This document shows positions 44,957-53,982 of a DNA stretch of 64,000 nt, piece by piece. Numbering within the stretch: the first letter of the stretch is position 1; the number at the start of each line of letters is the position of its first letter. The DNA lies in assembly GCA_947496145.1 (NCBI GenBank), contig CANMBS010000009.1:1-64000 (forward strand), written 5' to 3'. The notes below the pieces were generated by a model. It was not told the DNA's origin. It was given only the letters and a program-made list of their open reading frames with translations, and did not search any database. The stretch is from an uncultured Pseudovibrio sp. Its GTDB lineage: Bacteria; Pseudomonadota; Alphaproteobacteria; Rhizobiales; Stappiaceae. Both the position numbers and the translations under genes were made by a program.

Positions 44957-44961
44957 GCAAC
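44957..44961 (+). repeat. 5-bp direct repeat GCAAC, right copy for unit 2
   Basis: GCAAC follows the ACA end at 44954-44956 directly and equals the sequence at 27990-27994. The next bases, TGCGGAATACC, should be original rmuC-def intergenic DNA, 140 bases before def. Confidence 0.65.
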
Positions 44962-45100
44962 TGCGGAATACCTCTGGCTAAAAGCTTATGGTCAACTACT
45001 TGGCAAATTTCCTATAAAAGGATATGAAGCCAGAACACCAATGTCAGCGGGCCTTGCGGTGAGCGGACAGCTTTGCAACGAGAACAACTTCAAAAGCACT

Positions 45101-45628
45101 ATGACAATTCGCGAAATAAAATTTGTCCCGGAGAGCTGCCTTCGTGAGAAGTGCGCTCCGATTGAAGACATCAATGATGAGATCAAAACGCTTGCTGATG
45201 ACATGCTTGAAACCATGTACGACGCGCCGGGCATTGGCCTTGCAGCCAGCCAGATTGGTGTTTTGAAGCGCATGTTTGTGCTGGATGTTGCTGAACGTGA
45301 GAGCGAAGAAGACGACAGCGTCGAGAAAAAGCCAATGGTGTTCATCAACCCTGAGATCACCTGGTCTTCAGAGGAAAAGAACGTCTATCAGGAAGGCTGT
45401 TTGTCCATTCCCGGTATTTATGAGGATGTTGAGCGCCCGAGTGAGGTGCGTGTCTCCTTCCTGAATATTGACAGTGAGAAACAAGAAATTGAGGCAGGCG
45501 GTTTGCTGGCAACCTGCATTCAGCATGAGTTAGACCATCTGAACGGCGTTTTGTTTATCGACTATCTGTCTCGGTTAAAGCGTGACCGCATTGTTAAAAA
45601 GATGATCAAACAGCAAAAGCAAGCCTGA
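45101..45628 (+). CDS. def: Peptide deformylase
   Basis: All three metal motifs are present: GIGLAASQIG, EGCLSIPG (Cys ligand) and HELDH (two His and catalytic Glu). The enzyme removes formyl groups from nascent proteins. I start at ATG 45101 (MTIREIKFVP, 175 residues), the usual length; an in-frame extension to 45041 is in the zone between insertion and gene. def-fmt-truA follow in order on one strand. The transposon end lies 140 bases upstream, so def may now use a promoter within this short stretch. Confidence 0.94.
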   Translation: MTIREIKFVPESCLREKCAPIEDINDEIKTLADDMLETMYDAPGIGLAASQIGVLKRMFVLDVAERESEEDDSVEKKPMVFINPEITWSSEEKNVYQEGCLSIPGIYEDVERPSEVRVSFLNIDSEKQEIEAGGLLATCIQHELDHLNGVLFIDYLSRLKRDRIVKKMIKQQKQA

Positions 45629-45651
45629 TTTTCCCAGCATTGCTTCATGTT

Positions 45652-45683
45652 AAAGCGGCCTTCTTTGGAGAGCCGCTTTTTTT
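45652..45683 (+). terminator. Intrinsic terminator after def
   Basis: AAAGCGGC (45652-45659) pairs with GCCGCTTT (45672-45679), followed by a T-run to 45683. It lies 24 bases past the def stop, so fmt probably has its own promoter or depends on read-through. Confidence 0.8.
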
Positions 45684-45760
45684 GATGTTTTTTTCTTGTT
45701 CCGCGCGTATTGCTGTCGCATTAAGGCGGGAACACATGAACTCCAGCAGGCAGGTCAGAT

Positions 45761-46705
45761 ATGTCATTGCGCGTCATCTTTATGGGTACTCCTGATTTTT
45801 CCGTTCCAACACTTATTGAGATTGTTGGACAGGGTTGGGATGTGGTTGCCTGTTATTCGCAGCCTCCCCGCAAAGCCGGGCGGGGTATGGAGCTGAAGAA
45901 GACGCCGGTTCATGAAGCGGCCGAGAGTCTTGGTATTCCTGTTTTCACGCCGACGTCTCTGAAGAGTGAAGAAGAACAGGAACGGTTCCGTGCTTTTGAA
46001 GCAGATGTTGCTGTTGTGGTGGCGTATGGGTTGTTGTTGCCGCAAGCTATTTTGGAAGGCACCGAGTACGGTTGCCTGAATGGGCATGCTTCTTTGCTGC
46101 CACGCTGGCGTGGTGCTGCGCCGATCAATCGTGCAATCATGGCGGGGGACAAAGCCTCGGGCATTCAGGTGATGCAGATGGAAGAAGGACTGGATACTGG
46201 TCCGGTCTGCATGTCTGAAACGGTTACAATCACCGATGACATGACCGCTGGCGAACTGCATGACCGGCTTTCCGGACTGGGTGGGGACCTGATGGTGCGT
46301 GCCCTTTCTGCTCTTTCTCGTGGGGGGCTTGGGTCTACTCCTCAAACTGAAGAGGGCGTAACCTATGCGAAGAAGATTCAAAAAAGCGAAACCCGGATCG
46401 ACTGGTCGCTTCCTGCAGAGCAAGTGCACAACCACATTCGCGGGCTTTCTCCATTCCCCGGCGCATGGTGTGAGATGGACCTTGGCGGGAAAAAACCGGA
46501 ACGGGTGAAGGTTCTGCGCAGCTCTCTGGTTGAGGGGACTGGTACGGCTGGTGAGGTTCTGGTCGCGGAAGGCAACAGGCTGGTCATCGCATGCGGTACG
46601 GGTGCGGTGCAACTGGTTCAGGTTCAAAGAGCTGGCAAAAAGGCAATGAACGCCGATGAATTTTTACGCGGTTCTAAGCTTAGCATAGAACATACGGTTT
46701 CCTGA
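45761..46705 (+). CDS. fmt: Methionyl-tRNA formyltransferase
   Basis: The 314-residue protein has the formyltransferase core with [20 protein letters not shown] (catalytic Asn and His) and [10 protein letters not shown] (catalytic Asp), plus a C-terminal tRNA-binding domain. The residue after the catalytic Asn is Gly where Val is usual. It formylates initiator Met-tRNA with 10-formyl-THF, the counterpart of deformylase next door. Confidence 0.95.
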   Translation: MSLRVIFMGTPDFSVPTLIEIVGQGWDVVACYSQPPRKAGRGMELKKTPVHEAAESLGIPVFTPTSLKSEEEQERFRAFEADVAVVVAYGLLLPQAILEGTEYGCLNGHASLLPRWRGAAPINRAIMAGDKASGIQVMQMEEGLDTGPVCMSETVTITDDMTAGELHDRLSGLGGDLMVRALSALSRGGLGSTPQTEEGVTYAKKIQKSETRIDWSLPAEQVHNHIRGLSPFPGAWCEMDLGGKKPERVKVLRSSLVEGTGTAGEVLVAEGNRLVIACGTGAVQLVQVQRAGKKAMNADEFLRGSKLSIEHTVS

Positions 46706-46760
46706 GCTGGATTAATAAGGTAGGCTTTTATTAAGAAGATCAATGACAAGCGGAGGTAAC

Positions 46761-47300
46761 ATGGTTGAAACAGAGCAGTTTGATGAAACTGAAATTCACC
46801 TTCGCGAACCTTCAAAAGATGATGAGCCTGCCATTCATTCTCTGATTAAAAAAGCATTTGGACAGAGCAATGAGGGCCGCCTTGTAAAGCGGTTACGCGC
46901 ATGCGGTGCCATGGTATTTGAACGCATTGCGACGGGAAGGGACGGCAAACTACTCGGGCATCTGGCCTTTTCCCGTGTGACTGGCACCGGTAATGGGCAT
47001 CGCCTGAAAATCAGCAGCCTTGCTCCGGTTTGTGTAGACCCTGCTGTGCAGGGGAAAGGCGTTGGCTCTAAGCTTATTCAGGAAGCCTTAGATGATCTTC
47101 AGGGGCTTGGTGAGGATTTGTGTCTGGTGCTTGGCTCGCCAGACTATTACACACGTTTTGGCTTTGACAGTGAGCTGGCGAAAAAAGTTTCAGCCCCTTA
47201 TGCCGGACCTATATTTATGGCCTTATCGTTTACGCAAGCGGGGCGTGAAGAACTTCCGTTTGAAGTGACTTACGCCACACCTTTCAGAGAGTTTGAGTAG
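46761..47300 (+). CDS. GNAT-family N-acetyltransferase
   Basis: The protein has a single GNAT domain with the acetyl-CoA loop in VCVDPAVQGKGVGSKLIQEA and the YTRFGFDSE segment near the C-terminus, which resembles YhbS-type acetyltransferases. I start at the ATG at 46761, which follows GGAGGTAAC; an ATG 18 bases earlier overlaps that site. It lies between fmt and truA on the same strand. The substrate is unknown. Confidence 0.82.
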   Translation: MVETEQFDETEIHLREPSKDDEPAIHSLIKKAFGQSNEGRLVKRLRACGAMVFERIATGRDGKLLGHLAFSRVTGTGNGHRLKISSLAPVCVDPAVQGKGVGSKLIQEALDDLQGLGEDLCLVLGSPDYYTRFGFDSELAKKVSAPYAGPIFMALSFTQAGREELPFEVTYATPFREFE

Positions 47301-47407
47301 GTCCTCCTTGCAGGTCTGGCCTTGCTGATTTTTATCTGGTAGTACAGCGCGAAATTCCTCAAAAATCCAGCAGGGTTTCGCCTGCCCAACCTCTGTAAAG
47401 ACCAAGA

Positions 47408-48238
47408 ATGCCGCGTTACAAGATTACCATTGATTATGATGGCCGCCCCTTTTTCGGATGGCAACGTCAGGATAACGGGCCGACCGTTCAAGGTGTTATT
47501 GAACGTGCCATCAAGTCTTTCACGGGTGAAACGGTAACGATTGGCGGTGCAGGACGGACAGATTCCGGAGTGCATGCAACTGGTCAGGTGGCGCATCTGG
47601 ATCTTTCGAAGGACTGGCCTGCCGCAACAGTGAAGAACGCGCTGAACTTTCATGCTCAGCCTGATCCTGTTGCAATTTTATCCTGCGAGAAGGCTGGTCT
47701 CGGGTTTGATGCCCGTTTTTCGGCGATCCGCCGACATTACCGCTACAAGATTGCAAATCGTCTGGAACCACTGACACATGACCGTGGGTTGGCATGGTAT
47801 GTAAAGCCGGAGCTGGATGCTGAGGCTATGAATGAAGCTGCCCAAGTGTTGCTGGGGCATCATGATTTTACCACCTTCCGGCATACAAGGTGTCAGGCGA
47901 AGAGCCCATGGAAGACCATGGAGCGCATTTGTGTCTACCGCCAAGGCTATCATGTGTTTCTGGAATGCAGCTCCCGCTCTTTCCTGCATAATCAGGTGCG
48001 TTCGATGGTTGGCAGTCTGCGTCTGGTGGGTGAAGGGCGCTGGACTAAGGATGATTTGAAAGCGGCGCTTGAGGCTTGTGACCGGGCGGCATGTGGTCCT
48101 GTTGCTGTGCCGGAAGGACTTTATCTGACGCAGGTGGATTATCGCACACCCGAAGAAGATGAGGCGTCTTTCCTTGCCTATCAGGACAGCCTTAAAAACA
48201 CGCTGCCAGATGAAGCGCCAGCGGATGAAGAAGACTAG
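47408..48238 (+). CDS. truA: tRNA pseudouridine(38-40) synthase
   Basis: The catalytic aspartate is in [14 protein letters not shown] near residue 53. [26 protein letters not shown] and [13 protein letters not shown] are further TruA motifs. It modifies uridines 38-40 in tRNA anticodon arms. The acidic C-terminal tail makes it a little longer (276) than the E. coli enzyme. It follows fmt and the GNAT gene and ends at a strong terminator. Confidence 0.95.
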   Translation: MPRYKITIDYDGRPFFGWQRQDNGPTVQGVIERAIKSFTGETVTIGGAGRTDSGVHATGQVAHLDLSKDWPAATVKNALNFHAQPDPVAILSCEKAGLGFDARFSAIRRHYRYKIANRLEPLTHDRGLAWYVKPELDAEAMNEAAQVLLGHHDFTTFRHTRCQAKSPWKTMERICVYRQGYHVFLECSSRSFLHNQVRSMVGSLRLVGEGRWTKDDLKAALEACDRAACGPVAVPEGLYLTQVDYRTPEEDEASFLAYQDSLKNTLPDEAPADEED

Positions 48239-48266
48239 GGCTACTCAAATCTAAACTGAAGCAATT

Positions 48267-48300
48267 GAAAGCCGGAGACCGTCCTTCTCCGGCTTTCTTT
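48267..48300 (+). terminator. Terminator between truA and the convergent DUF2189 gene
   Basis: GAAAGCCGGAGA (48267-48278) pairs perfectly with TCTCCGGCTTTC (48286-48297), followed by TTT. It lies between convergent genes and probably serves mainly the plus strand. Confidence 0.9.
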
Positions 48301-48304
48301 CGTT

Positions 48305-49123
48305 TTACGTTTCCTCAAAACTGACTGTGCGTTTGTAAAGATGCCAGGTGGTGTGCCCCAGTACGGGCAATGTGACCAGCAGACCTAAAAACGCCGGGAT
48401 CATGGAAAGCATCAGTATAGCTGTAATGAGCAATCCCCATCCCACCATAATAACCGGGCTGGTTGTCACGACTTTAAAACTCGTAATCATGGCAGTCACA
48501 AAATCCAGCTCCGTATCCAGCAGAAGCGGAAATGAAACCACACTCACTGCGAAGAGCAAAATTGCGAAGAATGCGCCGACCAGATGACCTGTCAGCAGAA
48601 ACAATATACCTTCCGTTGACTGAAAGATGGTCATGGCAAATTGCATGAAGGTTCCGTAACCCTGTAACCCAAGAAACAATGCGAGGAGCAGGTGGACCTT
48701 AAACATCCACAGGAACTGGATGAAAATAACAGTAAACGCCATCCACGCGATCTCACCACGACGCAACTCCCACATCAGAGAGAGCAGATGTTTCATGGTT
48801 GGACGCTGACCAGCCTGAAGTTCTTTTGAGACTTCATAGAGTCCTAAAGCAGCGAACGGTCCGACAAGCAGGAACCCGCAAGCTAAAGGGTAACTGATGT
48901 AGCTCATGTCCACCCAAAATGAAAGTAATGTAACCAGCACCCCGCCAATCATGAAGAACCCGCCAAAGAGCAGCCCTATGCCCGGGGCCTTTACAAAATC
49001 TGAAATCCCAAGCTTCAGAGAGCTTGATATATCCTCCACTGTAACATGGCGAATAATCGGTTTCGCCAGTTTATGTCGCGCAGGTTGTGCGCTCGCAGAC
49101 ACCGCCAGATGATCCTCTGACAT
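48305..49123 (-). CDS. DUF2189-family integral membrane protein
   Basis: The 272-residue protein starts with a soluble segment (residues 1-50) and has about six hydrophobic helices, with DISSSLKLGISDFVKAPGIG and GFLLVGPFAALGLYEVSKEL typical of DUF2189 proteins. The function of the family is unknown. I start at the ATG at 49123 because GGGAGG is about 7 bases upstream; a frame extends to 49240 without such a site. Nothing in the neighbourhood suggests a role. Confidence 0.8.
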   Translation of the reverse strand: MSEDHLAVSASAQPARHKLAKPIIRHVTVEDISSSLKLGISDFVKAPGIGLLFGGFFMIGGVLVTLLSFWVDMSYISYPLACGFLLVGPFAALGLYEVSKELQAGQRPTMKHLLSLMWELRRGEIAWMAFTVIFIQFLWMFKVHLLLALFLGLQGYGTFMQFAMTIFQSTEGILFLLTGHLVGAFFAILLFAVSVVSFPLLLDTELDFVTAMITSFKVVTTSPVIMVGWGLLITAILMLSMIPAFLGLLVTLPVLGHTTWHLYKRTVSFEET

Positions 49124-49508
49124 TCCATCCCTCCCAAGTTTCCTCAAGGGTAAGTGTGCGCGGAAAATCAGGTGAGAGCCAGTGAAAATTTGACATGAGT
49201 CAAAAATGACATTGCAAGAATTGAGCAATTTCGTGAACATATTGTCTGCATTGATGTTTAACGGAAATAGATGATGTACGTAAAAGCGGTTTTACTGCGC
49301 AGCATATTCGTACACTGGCTGGCATTGGTGAACTTTGGGAAATGAGAGCAAGCTTAGCCGCACTCAGGCAAAAAGATTTCAGGCCAGTCATCAAACTGCA
49401 GGAAGGCACTTTTTCACCTGTTGGTATGTTGTTGACCCAATATGCTGCGAGGGTTATTGAGGTTAACCTTTGCGCCGATTTCTGCTTATTTCTTAAAGGA
49501 TATCCATC
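49124..49508. other. Intergenic region with a short open frame
   Basis: A plus-strand frame is open from about 49250 to 49527 and reads GFTAQHIRTLAGIGELWEMR and ALRQKDFRPVIKLQEG. It has no good start or ribosome site, overlaps the DJ-1-like gene, and matches no family that I recognise. It may be a decayed gene. No other feature was seen. Confidence 0.35.
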
Positions 49509-50108
49509 ATGTCAAAGATTGCTCTGATCCTCACCGAAGGATTCGCGGATTGGGAATACGCCCTGATTGCGGGTACCGGCGGTGCGTTCTATGGGCTTGA
49601 TATTCGCTTTTTCGCAACAGAAACAGGAGAGGTCCGGTCTCAAGGTGGGCTGACAGCTCTGGTCTCTCACAGACTGGAGGAGATAGCCGCCTGGTCACCA
49701 ACTGTAATCGTGGTCGTTGGCGGTGTCATTTGGGACAGTGCTGAGGCTCCTGACATTGGCGAGTTGCTAAAGACACATCATATTGAAGGTGGTGTAGTGG
49801 CAGGAATCTGTGGTGGAACCCTTGCACTGGCGCGTGCAGGACTTCTTAACAACACGCCACATACATCCAATGATGCTGAGTTTCTTGAAAAGAATGCGGT
49901 GGGTTATAGCGGCTTTAAGCAATACCGCGAAAGCGCTTCAGCCGTGTCTGCTGATCGGATTATCACTGCTCCGGGAGTGGCTCCAGTCACTTTTACAGCA
50001 GCAGTATTTGCTGGGGCCGGTGCTGAAGAAGGTGCTATCATGCAGCTCAAGAGTATGCTGTCGGCAGAACATGTGGCCACGCTGGAGTTAGCCGAGAAGC
50101 AGTCGTAA
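49509..50108 (+). CDS. DJ-1/PfpI-family protein
   Basis: The 199-residue class I glutamine-amidotransferase-like fold starts ALILTEGFADWEYALIAG (with the conserved Glu) and has the nucleophile elbow AGICGGTLALARAG with Cys near residue 100. AGGATATCC lies before the ATG. The family includes chaperones, glyoxalase III-like enzymes and proteases. The ADWEY pattern resembles YdeA/PfpI-like members used in stress responses. No operon partner is seen, and a hairpin terminator follows. Confidence 0.82.
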   Translation: MSKIALILTEGFADWEYALIAGTGGAFYGLDIRFFATETGEVRSQGGLTALVSHRLEEIAAWSPTVIVVVGGVIWDSAEAPDIGELLKTHHIEGGVVAGICGGTLALARAGLLNNTPHTSNDAEFLEKNAVGYSGFKQYRESASAVSADRIITAPGVAPVTFTAAVFAGAGAEEGAIMQLKSMLSAEHVATLELAEKQS

Positions 50109-50157
50109 GCAAGGCCAATGCTCTTTGTTTACCGGATTTTGTCTTCAGACAGACTTT

Positions 50158-50210
50158 AAAGCAGTTCGCGTTTAAGCTGAAACGCTTGATCTGCTTTAAC
50201 TTTTGTTTTT
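50158..50210 (+). terminator. Intrinsic terminator after the DJ-1-like gene
   Basis: AAAGCAG (50158-50164) pairs with CTGCTTT (50191-50197), with an inner stem CGTTT/AAACG, followed by T-rich AACTTTTGTTTTT. Confidence 0.75.
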
Positions 50211-50312
50211 GCGTATCTTTATCCGAAATTCGGTGTCCACTTTTCAGAGATATGCTTTAGTGCTGGAGACATACAGATCACCTGAGCATGTAAACCTGAT
50301 TTTCGAACCAGA

Positions 50313-50924
50313 TTACAGCCCAAACATCTGATCGAATGAGTTGCTGATCAGCAGCGAGAGAACCAGATCCAGAACGACAAGGCCAATAGATGCTGCGAGG
50401 GTGCACTGGCCAACCACCCTTGCAATCCTGTATCGATACCAGAGCACCCAGCCAATGAGAGGAAGAGTGAGCATAATAAGCAGAGGTGTTGGGATCAGAC
50501 CGCTCAGATAGCCAAGGTTGAGCACTGTCTGTGGTAATAAAATAAGCAATGAGCTCCAATTTCTGACAATGATGTATGGTGTATAAGTGCGTTGCAGACC
50601 TACAGAGGTTGAAAGCAGTCCAACAATGATTGGAAAGGCGATCCAATCAACCCCAAGAGCAAGTGTTTTACCGAGATAGTAAGTCCCCGCTGCAACAGTC
50701 ATGTGCGCTACGTCACCTCCCTGAAGCATGTGCTCTTCAAGCAATCTGGCTTGTTCTGACTTGAGGCTGATGTAGTAAAGTGGCGCAAGTAGAAAAATGA
50801 CTGCGAAGGACCGCCAGAAGCCGCGTACAGACAAGTCGAACTGCTGTACCGCTTCACCTTCACCTTTCATGATCCCCCAGCACGCGCTACAGGACTGGCG
50901 AATTTCTTGAATGCCGGGGATCAT
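50313..50924 (-). CDS. Yip1-like polytopic membrane protein of unknown function
   Basis: The protein of about 203 residues has a conserved N-terminal amphipathic stretch (FDLSVRGFWRSFAVIFLLAP) and about five hydrophobic helices. I recognise the pattern from alphaproteobacterial Yip1-like hypothetical proteins located near dapE and truA, but no function is known. The start is ATG 50924 with AGGA about 9 bases upstream; the GTG two codons earlier is less likely. It is followed by dapE on the opposite side of a 100-base gap, same strand. Confidence 0.65.
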   Translation of the reverse strand: MIPGIQEIRQSCSACWGIMKGEGEAVQQFDLSVRGFWRSFAVIFLLAPLYYISLKSEQARLLEEHMLQGGDVAHMTVAAGTYYLGKTLALGVDWIAFPIIVGLLSTSVGLQRTYTPYIIVRNWSSLLILLPQTVLNLGYLSGLIPTPLLIMLTLPLIGWVLWYRYRIARVVGQCTLAASIGLVVLDLVLSLLISNSFDQMFGL

Positions 50925-51025
50925 TAACACATCCTATTTTAAGAGCACTGCATAACACCCAGATGTTTGTCATGCTCTAAATTTCTCTCATTATTCGTAG
51001 TCTTCACAATGACCTATGCGCTTGA

Positions 51026-52195
51026 TCAGCCTGCAAAGTAATCCTGCAGAAAACGCAAATAAATGTCTGCGAGCTGTTCGATATCTGCCAGAGCAACATG
51101 TTCATCAACCTTGTGCATGGTCTGTCCGACAAGACCAAACTCTACGACCGCACAATAGTTCTTGATGAAGCGGGCATCTGATGTTCCGCCGCCGGTAGAA
51201 AGTTCTGGAGTGCGACCTGTCACTGCTTTGATCGAGTCTGACAATGTGTTGATGAGAGCTTCATCATGAGTGAGGAAACTGTCCGTACTTTCTCTTGCAA
51301 ACTCGATGTTCCAGTTCAGTCCCTGCGGAGCAGCATCACTTAAAAGCTTTTCGATGCGCTGGCTTAGTGAGCTGACTGTCCATTGATCATTAAAGCGGAT
51401 GTTGAACTTTGCCATTACGTGAGCAGGAATGACGTTGGTGGCTTTGTTGCCTACATCTACCGTGGTAATTTCCAGATTGGATGGCTGGAAGCGTTCGTTG
51501 CCCTTATCCAGCTCAACCTCAGCAATTGCACTCAAAAGCTTCAGCATACCCGGAACCGGATTGTCTGCAAGATGCTGGTAGGCCACATGGCCTTGTGTGC
51601 CATTGACTTTTATTGTGCCGGTCAAAGACCCACGACGACCAACTTTAATGGCATCTCCCAGTACGTCTGGGTTGGTTGGTTCGCCGACGATGCAGGCGTC
51701 GAACACATGCCCCTGTTCTTTTGCCCACTCCAACAGTTTCACTGTGCCATTAATGGCCGGGCCTTCTTCATCCCCAGTAATAAGGAAAGAAATCTGACCC
51801 GGAATCCCATCCGGATGTGCTTTGACATAGTCAATCGCGGCTGCCGCAAAGGCTGCAACGCCGCCTTTCATATCTGCTGTTCCACGACCATGGAGCATGC
51901 CATCAACGATAGTGCCTTCAAACGGGCCGTGCGTCCATGCCGCTTCATCACCAGCTGGCACAACATCAGTGTGACCTGCAAAACAGAAGTGTGGCTTGCC
52001 TGAGCCGATTGTGGCGAACAGGTTTTCTACGTCCGGTGTGTTTTCATCTGAAAATGTGACACGGGAGACTTTGAAGCCAGCAGCATTCAGCAGGGTTTCA
52101 AGTGTGGTGAGTGCCCCACCTTCTACCGGGGTCACACTCGGGCAGCGGATGAGGTCGCGGCAGATCTGTACCGCAGGAGAAAGCGTATCAGTCAT
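51026..52195 (-). CDS. dapE: Succinyl-diaminopimelate desuccinylase
   Basis: The 389-residue M20 di-zinc hydrolase shows metal and catalytic motifs in FAGHTDVVPAGDEAAW, GRGTADMKGGVAAF, TGDEEGPAINGT and VGEPTN, with a dimerisation domain in the middle. It produces LL-diaminopimelate for lysine and peptidoglycan synthesis. Typical DapE length and the truA/fmt/def neighbourhood, as in related genomes, support it over ArgE. Confidence 0.94.
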   Translation of the reverse strand: MTDTLSPAVQICRDLIRCPSVTPVEGGALTTLETLLNAAGFKVSRVTFSDENTPDVENLFATIGSGKPHFCFAGHTDVVPAGDEAAWTHGPFEGTIVDGMLHGRGTADMKGGVAAFAAAAIDYVKAHPDGIPGQISFLITGDEEGPAINGTVKLLEWAKEQGHVFDACIVGEPTNPDVLGDAIKVGRRGSLTGTIKVNGTQGHVAYQHLADNPVPGMLKLLSAIAEVELDKGNERFQPSNLEITTVDVGNKATNVIPAHVMAKFNIRFNDQWTVSSLSQRIEKLLSDAAPQGLNWNIEFARESTDSFLTHDEALINTLSDSIKAVTGRTPELSTGGGTSDARFIKNYCAVVEFGLVGQTMHKVDEHVALADIEQLADIYLRFLQDYFAG

Positions 52196-52298
52196 AACCC
52201 TGAGATTTAGCTGTGACTGAGCTTATGGTCAATCACGAGTTGCTATCCTCTGATGATTTTCACCAGCACCAACACCAGTGAAATCTCAATAGTCACGG

Positions 52299-52739
52299 TT
52301 ACTTCTTACGTGGCATTGGCCGGCTGTTCGGATATGGGCCGTATTTGTTGGGACCGGGGGTGCTCCGCAGAAAGCCAACCACGAAAGGCATCAGTTCTCC
52401 CAGAAAAGGCACAAAGATGCCCAATGCAAACAAGCCGGATACCCCTCGGTCTTGCAGGCGCTTTGCATTTAACATCAACATGATGAAAGGCACCAGAATC
52501 TGCGTGGGCAGGAAAAGAGGAAGGTGCTCGCCCAAATACTGGAAAAAGTGTACCGGATCGAATGGCTGACCACTTGCCATAAGCTCTGCCTGATAAGCCG
52601 ACAGTGTGGGGAACCAGAACACAGTCACAATAGAAAGCATGAAGCCCCAGGCAAGCCAATACACTTCTCGTGAAATCCGTCCAAACGGGCTGAAGAAAAC
52701 CCATAGAAGGCCACATTTTGGAGTACGTTGCTCTGGCAT
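52299..52739 (-). CDS. DUF805-family membrane protein
   Basis: About 146 residues, starting MPEQRTPKCGLLWVFFSPFG followed by RISREVYWLAW, the DUF805 opening, and then hydrophobic helices and KRLQDRGVSGLFALGIFVP. The function of the family is unknown. I start at ATG 52739 with CAGG just upstream; the frame extends to 52823 without support. It lies after dapE in the opposite sense of transcription order, with no clear operon. Confidence 0.75.
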   Translation of the reverse strand: MPEQRTPKCGLLWVFFSPFGRISREVYWLAWGFMLSIVTVFWFPTLSAYQAELMASGQPFDPVHFFQYLGEHLPLFLPTQILVPFIMLMLNAKRLQDRGVSGLFALGIFVPFLGELMPFVVGFLRSTPGPNKYGPYPNSRPMPRKK

Positions 52740-52887
52740 TACCTGATCACTTGCAAAATTACAGTTCGCAAGGATGTACGCATAAAGCACGCGGCTTTCA
52801 AGTGGCGATGCATAGCAAGGCACAGGTAGCGAAACCAGAAAGTTTCAACCACCTGAAAAGGTAGCGTTATTACAAAGCGTTACCTCA

Positions 52888-53937
52888 TTATGTACTGACT
52901 GTCACAGCATCAAGATATCCGGTTAATGCATTGGTGCAATTTACGCCTAAGTCCCCAACGGCGTATCCCCCCTCCATCACAAACAAAGCAGGTTTACCCA
53001 GTTTGGCAAGACGAGCACCAATTTTGAGAAAATCCCCGGATTTCAGTTTGAACTTGGAAATGGGGTCTTTTTCGTAAGGGTCCATGCCAAGCGAGATGAC
53101 GATCACATCCGGAGCAAACTTCACGATAGCGCGGCAAGCTTCTTCCATCGCTTCCTCCCACTGATCCCATTGTGTGCCATGCGGGAGCGGGTAGTTATGG
53201 TTGTAGCCAGCACCTTCTTTCAGGCCCCGTTCGTTTGCATGACCCAAAAAGTATGGAAACTCTACTTTTGGATCGGCATGGATGGAGAGAAACTGCACAT
53301 CTGCCCGATCATAAAAGATCGCCTGCGTGCCGTTGCCGTGATGGTAGTCCACATCGAAGATGGTTACTTTGCCGACACCATTGTCGCGCAGATACTGGGC
53401 GGCGATGGCTGCGTTATTTAAGAAACAGTATCCACCATATAAACGCCGGTGTGCATGGTGACCTGGCGGGCGACACAAAGCGAAGGCGGAGTTTTCGCCT
53501 TTCAATATGAGGTCTGCACCAGTTAACGCAGTTTCGGCACTCTTGCGCACGGACTTCCATGTGTGTGCCACCATTGGAGTACCCGCATCGAACGAGTAAT
53601 AGCCAAGCTTGCCGTCTATATGTTCAGGGACGATGTCGTGACGCAGCCCATGTACGGGCCAGACAAACGGGATTGCTTCTTCTTCACTCCGTTCAGCTTC
53701 CTGCCAGAACTGCCAGAAATTTTGCAAAAAGGTCACGTAATCTGCATCGTGCACTTTCAAAATCGGTTGTAATGAAAAGTTCCGGGGCTCAATAACGTCA
53801 CCAAGCTGTGCCTTCCTGAGGTGCTCAAGAACAATTTCTGCGCGAGACGGTATCTCATTGGCAGGCACTAATTTCCCGTCGGAAATTTCTTTTGTGGGCG
53901 CGTGCAATAGCTGATCTGGAGAGAAAATGGTTTTCAC
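52888..53937 (-). CDS. Histone-deacetylase-family amidohydrolase (polyamine deacetylase/AcuC-like)
   Basis: The 349-residue zinc hydrolase of the arginase-deacetylase fold has CRPPGHHAHRRLYGGYCFLN (tandem His charge relay), DVDYHHGNGTQ (zinc ligands) and SLGMDPYEKDP. Bacterial members deacetylate acetylpolyamines or act in acetoin use; AphA-type enzymes have this length. It is transcribed with the mutarotase gene upstream (45-base gap). The substrate is uncertain. Confidence 0.87.
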   Translation of the reverse strand: MKTIFSPDQLLHAPTKEISDGKLVPANEIPSRAEIVLEHLRKAQLGDVIEPRNFSLQPILKVHDADYVTFLQNFWQFWQEAERSEEEAIPFVWPVHGLRHDIVPEHIDGKLGYYSFDAGTPMVAHTWKSVRKSAETALTGADLILKGENSAFALCRPPGHHAHRRLYGGYCFLNNAAIAAQYLRDNGVGKVTIFDVDYHHGNGTQAIFYDRADVQFLSIHADPKVEFPYFLGHANERGLKEGAGYNHNYPLPHGTQWDQWEEAMEEACRAIVKFAPDVIVISLGMDPYEKDPISKFKLKSGDFLKIGARLAKLGKPALFVMEGGYAVGDLGVNCTNALTGYLDAVTVST

Positions 53938-53982
53938 GGTTATTATCCTTTACAACGTGATGTGCCTTTGCTCCCACGCACA

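Noticed and set aside
45764-46627. 287-codon minus-strand frame opposite fmt
   Set aside because: Mirror of fmt codon use; contains no recognisable domain.
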